DNA from: an uncultured bacterium
GTDB lineage: Bacteria > Verrucomicrobiota > Kiritimatiellia > RFP12 > UBA1067
Direction of reading: 5' to 3'
DNA: 52,939 bases
Assembly (NCBI GenBank): GCA_902779075.1
Contig: CACZAK010000010.1
Span: 1-52,939 of the forward strand
Under the pieces are notes generated by a model that saw nothing but the letters and a program-made list of their open reading frames with translations, ran no database searches and was not told the origin of the DNA. Positions 1 through 10,042 of the stretch are shown here, one piece after another. How positions within the stretch are numbered: position 1 is the first letter of the stretch; each line of letters opens with the position of its first letter. The position numbers and the translations under genes were made by a program.

Positions 1-1847
1 TCACGAACGTCGTGGTGCGCGGCAACGGCGCGATGACGCTCGGCGATTCCGCATTCTACAATCTGGCGTCCATCCAGGCGGCCACGCTCCAGGGCGTTGT
101 GGAAATCGAGAACGGGAGCTCTTGGAACACTGGCGCGTTCAACGGTTGCACGAAACTCGAGCAGGTGACGCTGATCGACTCGCCGCTTCGGAACATCGGC
201 AATCGCGCCTTCCAGAAATGTGCCGCGCTCGCGTCGTTCGCGATTCCCAGCACCGTCACGAACATCGGCAGCTACGCCTTCAGCGGTTGCGCGGCGCTCA
301 AATCGGCGACGCTTCCCGAGGGGTTGCGGTCGATGGGGCTTAATAGCTTCGCCAACTGCACGTCGCTCGGCGAGGCGACGTTGCCGGATTCGCTCCGCGA
401 GACGGAAAACTACGCCTCTTACAGCTATTCCGACGGATATTTCGCGGGCTGCACGTCTATGACGAATCTCGTGATCGGGAGCGGGATTCCCGTCGTGAAG
501 AAGTTCCATTTGCCGTTCGAAAGCACGAATGCTTTCACCGTGACGGTGAACGGCTCGGGCGCGACCGTGATCGACTGCACCGCCTTCAAGAACACGAAGG
601 CGGGGCGCGTCGTCCTGAACGGCGTCGCGAGCATCGAGGGGACGTCGTCCAGCAGCGACGGCGCGTTCCTCGACTGCACGTCGCTCACGGAGGTCGTTTT
701 CGGCGACGGACTCGCCGAGATCGGCGGTCAGGCCTTTAGGAGATGCAGCGCGCTCGAGTCGGTCACGTTTCCAAACACCGTCACAAACCTCGGGTCCTCC
801 GCGTTCAGCGGCTGCACGTCGCTGAGGACGGCGACGCTGAACGAGGGGCTTCGCACCATCGGTTTCTACGCCTTCAACAACTGCACGTCGCTGACGGAGA
901 TGACGCTCCCTGATTCGCTCGTCGCCACCGGCAATGAGAATGACAGTAACGCCATCTTCTCGGGATGCACGTCGCTGACGGACTTGACGATCGGGAGCGG
1001 AATCGCCGAAGTGACGCGGTTCTTCGTGCCGGTCGCCAGCACGAACGCTTTCACCGTGACGGTCAACGGCTCGGGCGCGACCGTGATCGACTGCAACGCC
1101 TTCAAGAACACGGAGGTGGGGAGCGTCGTCCTGAACGGCGTCGCGAGCATCGAGGGGACATCGTCCATCGGCGACGGCGCGTTTTCGGGCTGCACGTCGC
1201 TGACCAACATCGTCCTCGGCGCGGGACTCGTCGAGGTCGGCGGCCGGGCGTTCTGCAACTGCTCGGCGCTCGGGGAACTCGTCCTGCCGGAGAGTGTCGA
1301 GACGATCGGTAACTACTCTTTCCAGGGCACCACGTCGCTCACGAACATCGTCTTCCAGGGCGAAACGGCGCCCACCCTCGGCGACTGGGCCTTTAGCGGC
1401 ACCTCCGCAGGACTCGTCTTCACGGTGCCTTTCGACGGCACGGGCTACGGCATCGAGAACGGCGCGACCGGCAACTGGGCGACGATCGCCGCAGAGAAGG
1501 TTCAATACACCGGCGGCGCGGTCGGACTCGCCGGGAAGGGGTCTGCGGCAGCAATAGGCGGATACGGGCTGGACGACAAGGTCGCAAACGCTTTCGTCTA
1601 CGCCTTTGGCGACGCGGCGACAAATGCGCCGCTGATGGCGATTTCCTTCAACGAGAACGGCAAGCCCGTCATCACGACGCCGTCGCTGGTCCGCACGGAA
1701 GGCGTGACCCTGAAGATACTCTCCACGACCGACCTCGCCGACTGGTCGAACCCCGAGGAACGGACGCTTACGGTCGGCGGCAACGGTAAGCAGACCTTCA
1801 ACCACGAATCCGACCCGCAGCGATTCTACAAGTTGAAAGCTGAATAA
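1..1847 (+). CDS. BspA-type leucine-rich repeat surface protein, 5' truncated
   Basis: The reading frame is open from base 3, so the start and any signal peptide lie upstream of the window. The visible 615 or so residues are LRR_5 (BspA/TpLRR) repeats with the recurring pattern of a 'F-x-G/N-C-T-S-L' turn followed by 'L-P-x-S/G-L'. About 170 residues are duplicated in tandem: the segment around bases 528-667 recurs 516 bp later (1044-1183) almost unchanged at DNA level. The last 100 residues form a non-LRR C-terminal domain ending in RFYKLKAE, a tail style I associate with secreted PVC-group proteins. Family members are surface adhesins or binding proteins; the ligand here is unknown. It ends with TAA just ahead of the promoter of the next gene. 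Confidence 0.85.
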   Translation, partial: TNVVVRGNGAMTLGDSAFYNLASIQAATLQGVVEIENGSSWNTGAFNGCTKLEQVTLIDSPLRNIGNRAFQKCAALASFAIPSTVTNIGSYAFSGCAALKSATLPEGLRSMGLNSFANCTSLGEATLPDSLRETENYASYSYSDGYFAGCTSMTNLVIGSGIPVVKKFHLPFESTNAFTVTVNGSGATVIDCTAFKNTKAGRVVLNGVASIEGTSSSSDGAFLDCTSLTEVVFGDGLAEIGGQAFRRCSALESVTFPNTVTNLGSSAFSGCTSLRTATLNEGLRTIGFYAFNNCTSLTEMTLPDSLVATGNENDSNAIFSGCTSLTDLTIGSGIAEVTRFFVPVASTNAFTVTVNGSGATVIDCNAFKNTEVGSVVLNGVASIEGTSSIGDGAFSGCTSLTNIVLGAGLVEVGGRAFCNCSALGELVLPESVETIGNYSFQGTTSLTNIVFQGETAPTLGDWAFSGTSAGLVFTVPFDGTGYGIENGATGNWATIAAEKVQYTGGAVGLAGKGSAAAIGGYGLDDKVANAFVYAFGDAATNAPLMAISFNENGKPVITTPSLVRTEGVTLKILSTTDLADWSNPEERTLTVGGNGKQTFNHESDPQRFYKLKAE

Positions 1848-1875
1848 TTTAAAGGGGCGGCGGCTCGCCGGGGCG

Positions 1876-1904
1876 TTGCAATCTGACGGGGGATGGTGTA
1901 TACT
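1876..1904 (+). promoter_or_regulatory. Sigma-70-type promoter for the amidotransferase-like gene
   Basis: TTGCAA (1876-1881), a 17-bp spacer, then TATACT (1899-1904). It lies about 60 bp upstream of the start codon at 1966. Confidence 0.7.
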
Positions 1905-1965
1905 ACCTCCGCATTCGCACATGGGTGGCGTGATTACCCGTGCATGAAACATGACAAGGACAAAA

Positions 1966-4347
1966 ATGAGAACGAAACTCAGAAAAAACGTGGAGGGCTG
2001 CGCTTTTGTGCCTGCCCTCACCCGGCGCACCTTCGTCGGAATGGCGTCCGCCGCGATGCTGGCATTCAGCGGCTGCGTACACTGCGACAATCTTCCACCG
2101 CGTCCGATCGGGGGCTCCGACGAGGCGTGGGCGGCGATTACCAACGGCGCGCCCGTGCGCGCGGCGGTGTACGTGGGTCCGGGCGCGCGCGGCGTGGGCG
2201 CGTTCAGGTGGATGCAACTCATGGACCAGGCGGAGGGCGTCGAGGCGAGTTTCGTGGACGGCGAGGCGATCCGCAACGGTGCGCTGGAAAGCGCAGACCT
2301 CCTTGTGATGCCCGGTGGGAAGAGCCGCGTGGAGGCGGCGGAACTCGGCGAAGAAGGGCAGCGCAAGCTGCGCGCCTTCATCGCGCGCGGCGGTTCGTAC
2401 ATCGGTTCTTGCGCGGGCGCGTTCCTGCTGATGGCCGGCGCGGAGCCTGAAAAGAAGATATTGGCCATCGCGCCGTTCAAGCACGTGGATGGCGAATGGG
2501 GCGGCGAGGGGATGCTGCAGGTCGCGTACACCAAGGAGGCCAAAAGATTCACAGGGCTGACAATAACCAATCATACGGAGCGTTTCAACGGCGGCCCCGT
2601 GATGGTTCCGTCGAAGGCCGTGCCGGGCGCGAAATTCAAGGTGATGTCCCGGTTCAAAAGCAACCTGCATTCCGAGGAGGCGAAGCCGAACCTGCCCAGC
2701 ATGGGCGGCGCGGCGAGCGCGGTGGCCGGAACGTTCGGCAAGGGGCGTGTGTGGCTCTTCTCCACCCATCCCGAATACTATCCCAAGACGTGGAAGTACG
2801 TCGCCGGCGCGTTCAAGTACCTCACCGGACGCGACGTGACGCTCAAGGTCCCGCAGCGCAAGGAGGGACAGCTGGCCGTCGGCTGGTGGTGCAAGCCCGG
2901 CCCGGGTCCGAAGGCGGCGTGGATTGCGTGCCAGCTCGTGCGCGACGACGATCTCGACGTGGTGCCCTACTCGAACGAAGAGGTGCTGCGCACCGACTTG
3001 CGCCACGTGGACGCCCTCGTGGTGCCGGACGCGGCGGACACCAACCTCGTGGCCAAGCTTCCCGGCGGAAAGATGATGGAAAAGTTCACGGCGTTCATGG
3101 ACCGCGGCGGGAAGGTCTACACCTGGGGCGCGGCGGCGAAGGCGTTCAAACCGCACGCGAACCTCGTGGTGGCGGCGGACGGTGCCGATGCTTGGACGGG
3201 CTTGAAGGCGCTCAAGCTGCTGCCCCCGCCTCCGCCGCGTGCGGCCCCTGCGCCGAAAGTCGCGAAGCCGGTCCGTGCCGCAGTCTACTTCGACAAGGGC
3301 GTGGGCGGGTGCGCGTCCATTCGCTGGGTCAAGCTCCTTTCCCTCTCGCCCGACTGCGAATTCAAGGCGGTCAGCGCGCAGGACGTGCGCGACGGCGCGC
3401 TCAAGGACGCGGATCTCTACGTCGCTCCCGGCGGCATGAGCAGCACGCAGATGCAGACGCTCCAGGCGAAGGGTTGCACGAACCTGGTTGAATTCGTGCG
3501 TGGCGGCGGCGGGTACTTCGGAACGTGCGCGGGATGCTACCTCGCGATGGCGCTGGGTGAGAGCAAGGTGACGTCGGGGCGTCTCGGCATGATGCCGTAC
3601 AAGGCGCAGATCTGCCCCTACCGCGGCGGGGCCGAGCTCACGATCCAGTTCACCGAAGACGCGAAGATGCTTGGCTTGAAGCCCGGCGAGAAGCGCGTCG
3701 TGCGCTACCATGGCGGACCGGTGCCACTGAAGGACGTTCCCATCCCCGGCGCGGACATCCGTCCGATCGCCACCTACGCCTGCGACGGCGTCTACTCCTT
3801 CAACACCAACACCGCGCCGGTCATGGCCGGGAATCCCGCCGTCCTCGCCGGCACGTTCGGCAAGGGACGTCTCGCCTGCACCTCGCCGCACCCTGAAAGC
3901 TACACGCACACCCAGGATATCATCCGCGGCGGCCTCAAGTACATTACCGGACGCGAATTCAAGTCCGAGTACCCGCAGCGCACGCGCGGGAACCTCGCCG
4001 TTGGATTCTTCGCCTCGCACATCCACAAGGATGGCGCGACGCTTGTCTCGGAGCTCTACCGCGAACCGTCCATCGACCTGCGCGCCGTCGCCCACGAGAC
4101 GATCGGCTACGGCGAGCTGGAGCACTGCGACGTGCTGGTGATCTGCCATCCGACAAAGGACGACTTCACGCGCTACGTCCGTGCCTTCGCGGATAACGGC
4201 GGCCGCATCGTGCTGTTCGGCGACGAGAAGGAACTCGCCACCGTGCCGGCAAAGCTGCCCAACGTGGTGAAATGCCCCGATGCGGAGGGCGTCAAGAAGG
4301 CCGTTAGGGCGAGCCGCAATCCCCCAAAACCACGGCTCGCGCCATAA
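1966..4347 (+). CDS. Tat-exported protein with two tandem BPL_N / glutamine-amidotransferase-like modules
   Basis: The chosen start is the ATG at 1966, preceded by AAGGA at 1956-1960; an in-frame ATG at 1951 overlaps that site. The product is 793 aa. Its N-terminus has a twin-arginine motif (TRRTFVG), a hydrophobic stretch and FSGC, so it is probably a Tat-exported lipoprotein. The body is a duplication. Each half begins with a class-I glutamine-amidotransferase-like domain of the BPL_N type with a nucleophile elbow (GSCAGA near residue 148, GTCAGC near 521). Each ends with 'AGTFGKGR...HPE...Y(K)YLTGR' and a smaller alpha/beta domain with 'ALVVPDA' or 'VLVICHP'. The copies are clearly diverged. 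The function is unknown; relatives are annotated only from the biotin-protein-ligase N-terminal domain. It converges on the vWA gene with a 27-bp gap. Confidence 0.8.
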   Translation: MRTKLRKNVEGCAFVPALTRRTFVGMASAAMLAFSGCVHCDNLPPRPIGGSDEAWAAITNGAPVRAAVYVGPGARGVGAFRWMQLMDQAEGVEASFVDGEAIRNGALESADLLVMPGGKSRVEAAELGEEGQRKLRAFIARGGSYIGSCAGAFLLMAGAEPEKKILAIAPFKHVDGEWGGEGMLQVAYTKEAKRFTGLTITNHTERFNGGPVMVPSKAVPGAKFKVMSRFKSNLHSEEAKPNLPSMGGAASAVAGTFGKGRVWLFSTHPEYYPKTWKYVAGAFKYLTGRDVTLKVPQRKEGQLAVGWWCKPGPGPKAAWIACQLVRDDDLDVVPYSNEEVLRTDLRHVDALVVPDAADTNLVAKLPGGKMMEKFTAFMDRGGKVYTWGAAAKAFKPHANLVVAADGADAWTGLKALKLLPPPPPRAAPAPKVAKPVRAAVYFDKGVGGCASIRWVKLLSLSPDCEFKAVSAQDVRDGALKDADLYVAPGGMSSTQMQTLQAKGCTNLVEFVRGGGGYFGTCAGCYLAMALGESKVTSGRLGMMPYKAQICPYRGGAELTIQFTEDAKMLGLKPGEKRVVRYHGGPVPLKDVPIPGADIRPIATYACDGVYSFNTNTAPVMAGNPAVLAGTFGKGRLACTSPHPESYTHTQDIIRGGLKYITGREFKSEYPQRTRGNLAVGFFASHIHKDGATLVSELYREPSIDLRAVAHETIGYGELEHCDVLVICHPTKDDFTRYVRAFADNGGRIVLFGDEKELATVPAKLPNVVKCPDAEGVKKAVRASRNPPKPRLAP

Positions 4348-4374
4348 TTGCGCATAATGCCGGTCTCTGTATCG

Positions 4375-6111
4375 TTAATTGTCGCTTTTCGATGATGTCA
4401 GGAGCTTGGCTGTTTCCGCTAGGCGAACAAATTCCGCGCGCCAGCCGTCCTCGTCGCGTCCCTTTGTCTCGCGCGCACGCTTGATCAGCGCCTCGTAGGA
4501 GGCCGAGCCCTTGTGGGGCGAGTCTTCAAGCAGCAGCGCAAGCTCCACCACCGCCGAGGCAAAGCGGAACGATTCGGACGGCGTATTCGGCGTGATGGCC
4601 GCCGCCGTCACGGGCAAGTCCATCCGCGTGCTGGTGTCGGCGTCCGGCAGCTTGTAACGCAGCTTCACGGTCAGCAGTTCGGGGCTGCCGACGGGTGTCT
4701 GTTTCTGGTACTTGAGCGGGTCTATGTTCGCCACCGTGCTCGCGGAGCCGGCGGGTACGAGTTCGTAGAACGCCGTCATCGAATGGCCGCTGCCCATTTC
4801 GCCGGCGTCCTTCTTATCGTCGTTGAAGTCCTTTGCGGCCAGGCGGCGGTTCTCGTAGCCCAGAAGCCGGTACGCGCCCACCTGCGCCGGATTGAACTCC
4901 AGCTGCAGCTTCACGTCCTTCGCCACGGTGAGCATCGTGCCGCCGAACTCCGTCATCAGCACCTTTTTCGCCTCGAGCACGCTGTCGAGGAATGCGTAGT
5001 TGCCGTTGCCCGCATTCGCCAGTTTCTTCATCATCGCGTCCTTGTAGTTGCCGTATCCGACGCCCAGGACGGTGAGAAACACGCCCGTTTCGCGCTTCGT
5101 CGCGATGTAGCGCTCCAGCTCGGAGGGGTTGTTGATGCCGATGTTGAAGTCGCCGTCCGTCACCAGCACCACGCGGTTGTTCTTTTTCTTGCCGAAGTTC
5201 TTCATTGCCTGCTCGTAGGCGAGCTGGAGGCCCTCGCCGCCCGACGTGGCTCCGCCCGCGCGTAGCTTGTCCAACACGCCGCGAATCTTCGCCTTGTCCG
5301 CGCCCGAAGTCGCGGGCAGCTCCACCTGCACGCCGCTCGCGTAGGAGACGATCGCGACGGAATCCTCCGCGCGCAGCTGGTCCGTCAGGAGCCGCAGCGC
5401 CTGCAGAAGCGTCGTGAAGCCGCCGTTGTAGGACATGGATCCGGACTTGTCGATCAGGAACACGAGGTTGCACGGCGGGATGGACTCCTTGGGGATGCGC
5501 TTCGCCTGCACGCCCACGCGCAGGAGCTTGTGCGCCGCGTTCCACGGGCAGGCTCCCAGTTCGCACGCCACCGCCACCGGCACGTCGCCCGTCGGCCCCG
5601 CGTAGTCGTAGGAGAAATAGTTCACGTATTCCTCAATGCGCACGGAGTCCTTCGGCGGCAGGCGCTTCATCTCCGTCAGGTACCGGCGCATTGTCGTGTA
5701 GCTCGCCGTGTCGACGTCCAGGCCGAAGGTGGAGAGCGGGTCCGTCTTCACCTCGCGGAAATCGTTCTCCTTGAACTCGGCGAACCGTTCGCGTCCGATT
5801 GCATCAGCGACCGGCGCAGCAGGCGCCGACTTGGACCCGGTGAACCGTTCACATCCGATTGCATCTGCGGCCGGCGCAACAGACGCCGCAAGCGGCATGC
5901 CGACCTCCCGCGTGGACAAGTATGCCCTCCGCGTGGAACGATGTCGCATGCCGTTTACAGACCCGCCTGAGGAGGCTCGGCTTGTATCCATGTACGTAGG
6001 GGATGCCTCCGCTTGGTGGAGTGTCGGCGAAGCGGCACATCCCGCCGCGATGATCCCCACGGCGGCGATAGATCCCGCAAACGCAATTACCTGTGTCAGT
6101 AGTTTTTTCAT
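4375..6111 (-). CDS. vWA-domain lipoprotein of the YfbK type (vWF_A plus DUF3520)
   Basis: 578 aa. The start at 6111 has AAAGGA nine bases upstream on the minus strand. Residues 1-25 form a lipoprotein signal ending in AAGC. Residues 30-95 are low-complexity and contain a duplicated 'ADAIG-x-ERF' segment. Next come the vWA N-terminal region (FGLDVDTASYTTMRRYL) and a von Willebrand A domain whose MIDAS motif DKSGS sits near residue 222, with 'VLVTDGDFNIG' further on. The C-terminal third matches the DUF3520 domain that follows vWA in YfbK-like proteins. Members are thought to bind metal-dependently to protein partners at the membrane; the partner is not apparent here. It is transcribed divergently from purB. 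Confidence 0.88.
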   Translation of the reverse strand: MKKLLTQVIAFAGSIAAVGIIAAGCAASPTLHQAEASPTYMDTSRASSGGSVNGMRHRSTRRAYLSTREVGMPLAASVAPAADAIGCERFTGSKSAPAAPVADAIGRERFAEFKENDFREVKTDPLSTFGLDVDTASYTTMRRYLTEMKRLPPKDSVRIEEYVNYFSYDYAGPTGDVPVAVACELGACPWNAAHKLLRVGVQAKRIPKESIPPCNLVFLIDKSGSMSYNGGFTTLLQALRLLTDQLRAEDSVAIVSYASGVQVELPATSGADKAKIRGVLDKLRAGGATSGGEGLQLAYEQAMKNFGKKKNNRVVLVTDGDFNIGINNPSELERYIATKRETGVFLTVLGVGYGNYKDAMMKKLANAGNGNYAFLDSVLEAKKVLMTEFGGTMLTVAKDVKLQLEFNPAQVGAYRLLGYENRRLAAKDFNDDKKDAGEMGSGHSMTAFYELVPAGSASTVANIDPLKYQKQTPVGSPELLTVKLRYKLPDADTSTRMDLPVTAAAITPNTPSESFRFASAVVELALLLEDSPHKGSASYEALIKRARETKGRDEDGWRAEFVRLAETAKLLTSSKSDN

Positions 6112-6192
6112 TTGATTGGTCCTTTCATGATGTCTTGCAGGAGGTCCACCAGCCTAGAGACGGTTGCCGACGCTTTCCTGCCCATGGCGGAT

Positions 6193-6222
6193 ATTGTAGC
6201 AATTCCTAAGCTGGCTTGTAAA
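6193..6222 (-). promoter_or_regulatory. Promoter of the vWA lipoprotein gene
   Basis: On the minus strand, TTTACA (6222-6217), an 18-bp spacer and TACAAT (6198-6193). It lies about 80 bp upstream of the start codon. Confidence 0.55.
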
Positions 6223-6263
6223 GGGGGCATTTTTTTCATACTGGGCCCGACGGCGGGCGGGTG

Positions 6264-7696
<1,433 letters not shown>

Positions 7697-7728
7697 CGCT
7701 AGGCGATAATGAGAGGAGATTTTGAAAC

Positions 7729-10041
7729 ATGGCAAAAGAGACAAGGGCAGAATCACGTTGTCGGTATCTGATAAGGCGTGTGGCCGAAGGCCGTGGTTGG
7801 AATGTCCGCCACTTATCCCGTGGGGGTGACTTTCTCGAGGAGCAGGAAATCGAAAGTTCATTTCCGGGGATAGGGCTACACGGTTCAAAGCCCGATTTTC
7901 TCATCTGCCACAAGGGATTTCCTGCAATTGTCGTTGAAGCAAAAAACGATATGCGCAAGATAGATCTCGCCGTAAGGGAGGCTGTTGAGTATGCGGAACA
8001 GATTAACGAGGGTGGTAAGTACTCTGTGACAATCGCCGTTGGGGCGGCTGGGGATGAGGATTGCGGAAACGTTTTTCGGACTATGTTTCGGCAGGACGGC
8101 AAGTGGATTCCACTGAAGTCGCACGGGTATGAATTGACAGGATTCCCGAGTGTATCCGAGGTCGAGTCCGCGCTAATCACCAGTAATGGTACCGTGGAGG
8201 TCAGCATTCCGCCAATTTCGGAATTTGTTACGGCGGCGATATCCCTTTCAGTCATTTTGCGTGAGGCGAAAATAGAGGCTTCACTCCGTCCAAAAGTCCT
8301 CGGTGCCGTCATTACGGCGCTTTTCTGGGGCGAGATAGACTTGACGGAAGGTCGGGAGATTGATTCTGTAAACAAGCTAGTTAGCGACGCCATTTCCTCA
8401 ACAGACCATTTTTCCGACAGTAAAAAAAGGCAATTGATTGATACGCTTAGGCTTGTCGGGGGGGACGCATCGCGTCTTTCTGGAAAGATCGCCCGGATAG
8501 TCCATCTTTTAAAAAGCCTGAACATCCGTTCTGTCATGCGGACTGATACAGACTTCCTTGGCATACTTTATGAGGCGTTCATTCGGTATGGCTACGACAA
8601 CAATGCGCTGGGAATCGTTTTTACGCCCCGGCACATCACGCGTTTTTGCGCGGATTTGATTGACGTTTCGGCGCTTGATACGGTTATTGACATTGCCTGT
8701 GGTTCGGGAGGCTTTCTTGTATCGTCGTATGACCGCATGAAGGAATCTGCAGCACGCCTTGGAGTGCCACATTCAGTGATACGCGAGGCACTGTATGGAT
8801 TCGACACCAATCCCACGGTATGGGCGTTGGCGGCGCTTAACATGTTTTTTCGGGGGGACGGCAAGAGCCACATCGAAAACCGGAGTTGTTTCGACGATGA
8901 GAGCCGGCGTCCTGTCAAGGGGCGCTTCTCAAAGGCATTGCTGAACCCGCCGTTCTCACAGGCCGGGGAACCGGAGCGTGATTTCATATCGGCGGCCATG
9001 GATGCGTTGCGTGTTGGCGGTTTGCTGGCAGTTGTCGTTAAGTCCGGCATTTTCGCCGACGAGGAGAATGCCCAGTGGCGGCATGAATTTCTCAGGCGGC
9101 ATTCCGTCGTGGCAATGATAAGTCTGCCGGGTGATTTGTTCTATCCGACCGCAGTGGACACAACCATAATGGTGGCGCGCGCGGGGTGTCCGCAGCGTGC
9201 GGAAGACAAAGTTTTTGTGGCCAAGATCTGGAACGATGGCTTTCGAAAACTGAAGGGGAAACGCGTGGAAACGGCGGGGTCGCAGTTGCCGGAGGTTTTA
9301 GCGCAATTCCGTAGGTTTCTGTCTGGGGAGCCGATGCGCACAGGCCTTGTAAACACGGTCTCTGCGGGTGTTCTGATGGAGATGGGTGCGGAGTTCTGCC
9401 CGGAACAGCATCTGCCGCAACCACCGCTTGATGCACGTACGGTTGACGCTGCCGTGCGCGAGGTTACGGCATCCATATTGAGGACGACTGTTTGCGTGCC
9501 TGATATTGCGGATAGCGTCATAGGGCGTTTTCCTGATTTCGGCGATGGCCTGCCGGATTTGCCATACGGAGTTGAGCTGGAGATCGATAAATTCTTTGCG
9601 ATAGGCGTGGGCAAGTCTCGTGGCGAGATGAACTACATTTCGGGGACATGCCCTTATGTTTCGTCAGGTGATCCACAAAACAGCATTGTCCGACTTGTTG
9701 ACGATGCTGCCGGGGAGGTGTTCGAGACGGGTGGAATCACAGTTACGTGTTTTGGGCAGGCTTACGTTCAGCCGTGGCGGTTTATGGCTCGCGGTAATGG
9801 AGGCAGTGCCGTTCGTGTGCTTATGCCGCGTTACCATATGACATTTGCGGAATTGGCATGGTTTGCCGCGCAGATCAATTTACAAAAGTGGCGCTTCTTT
9901 TATGGACGCATGGCTATAAAGAAACGGTTGTTTGGATTGCGGCTGAACGCTCCCCCAAGGCCATTGCCCGATGTCGGCATAAGCATAGCGGGGAAAATCC
10001 GCAAGCTTTCCGCTGAAATGGACAACGTGTTGGGAGAATAG
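7729..10041 (+). CDS. Single-chain restriction-modification protein: nuclease, N6-adenine methyltransferase and specificity region
   Basis: 770 aa. GAGGAG lies about 12 bases before the start. Residues 1-150 look like an HSDR_N/PD-(D/E)xK nuclease fold, with P55-D56 and E70-A-K72 in the right order and spacing. Residues about 260-560 are an HsdM-type N6-adenine methyltransferase: an HxTPRHI lead-in, the SAM motif DIACGSGG near residue 321, and catalytic NPPF at 406-409. Residues about 590-770 resemble one type-I target-recognition half ('YISGTCPYVSSGDPQNS...FGQAYVQPW'). No helicase/translocase domain or separate HsdS gene is present. This suggests a type IIG-like or solitary protein, not a full type I system. 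Codon use is visibly less GC-rich than in purB and dnaG on either side, pointing to horizontal gain. Confidence 0.8.
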   Translation: MAKETRAESRCRYLIRRVAEGRGWNVRHLSRGGDFLEEQEIESSFPGIGLHGSKPDFLICHKGFPAIVVEAKNDMRKIDLAVREAVEYAEQINEGGKYSVTIAVGAAGDEDCGNVFRTMFRQDGKWIPLKSHGYELTGFPSVSEVESALITSNGTVEVSIPPISEFVTAAISLSVILREAKIEASLRPKVLGAVITALFWGEIDLTEGREIDSVNKLVSDAISSTDHFSDSKKRQLIDTLRLVGGDASRLSGKIARIVHLLKSLNIRSVMRTDTDFLGILYEAFIRYGYDNNALGIVFTPRHITRFCADLIDVSALDTVIDIACGSGGFLVSSYDRMKESAARLGVPHSVIREALYGFDTNPTVWALAALNMFFRGDGKSHIENRSCFDDESRRPVKGRFSKALLNPPFSQAGEPERDFISAAMDALRVGGLLAVVVKSGIFADEENAQWRHEFLRRHSVVAMISLPGDLFYPTAVDTTIMVARAGCPQRAEDKVFVAKIWNDGFRKLKGKRVETAGSQLPEVLAQFRRFLSGEPMRTGLVNTVSAGVLMEMGAEFCPEQHLPQPPLDARTVDAAVREVTASILRTTVCVPDIADSVIGRFPDFGDGLPDLPYGVELEIDKFFAIGVGKSRGEMNYISGTCPYVSSGDPQNSIVRLVDDAAGEVFETGGITVTCFGQAYVQPWRFMARGNGGSAVRVLMPRYHMTFAELAWFAAQINLQKWRFFYGRMAIKKRLFGLRLNAPPRPLPDVGISIAGKIRKLSAEMDNVLGE

Positions 10042-10042
10042 C

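Noticed and set aside
1903..4149. 748-aa open frame on the minus strand
   Set aside because: Antisense to the amidotransferase-like gene. Its R/H/A/E-rich composition is the mirror of GC-rich codons, with no family motif.
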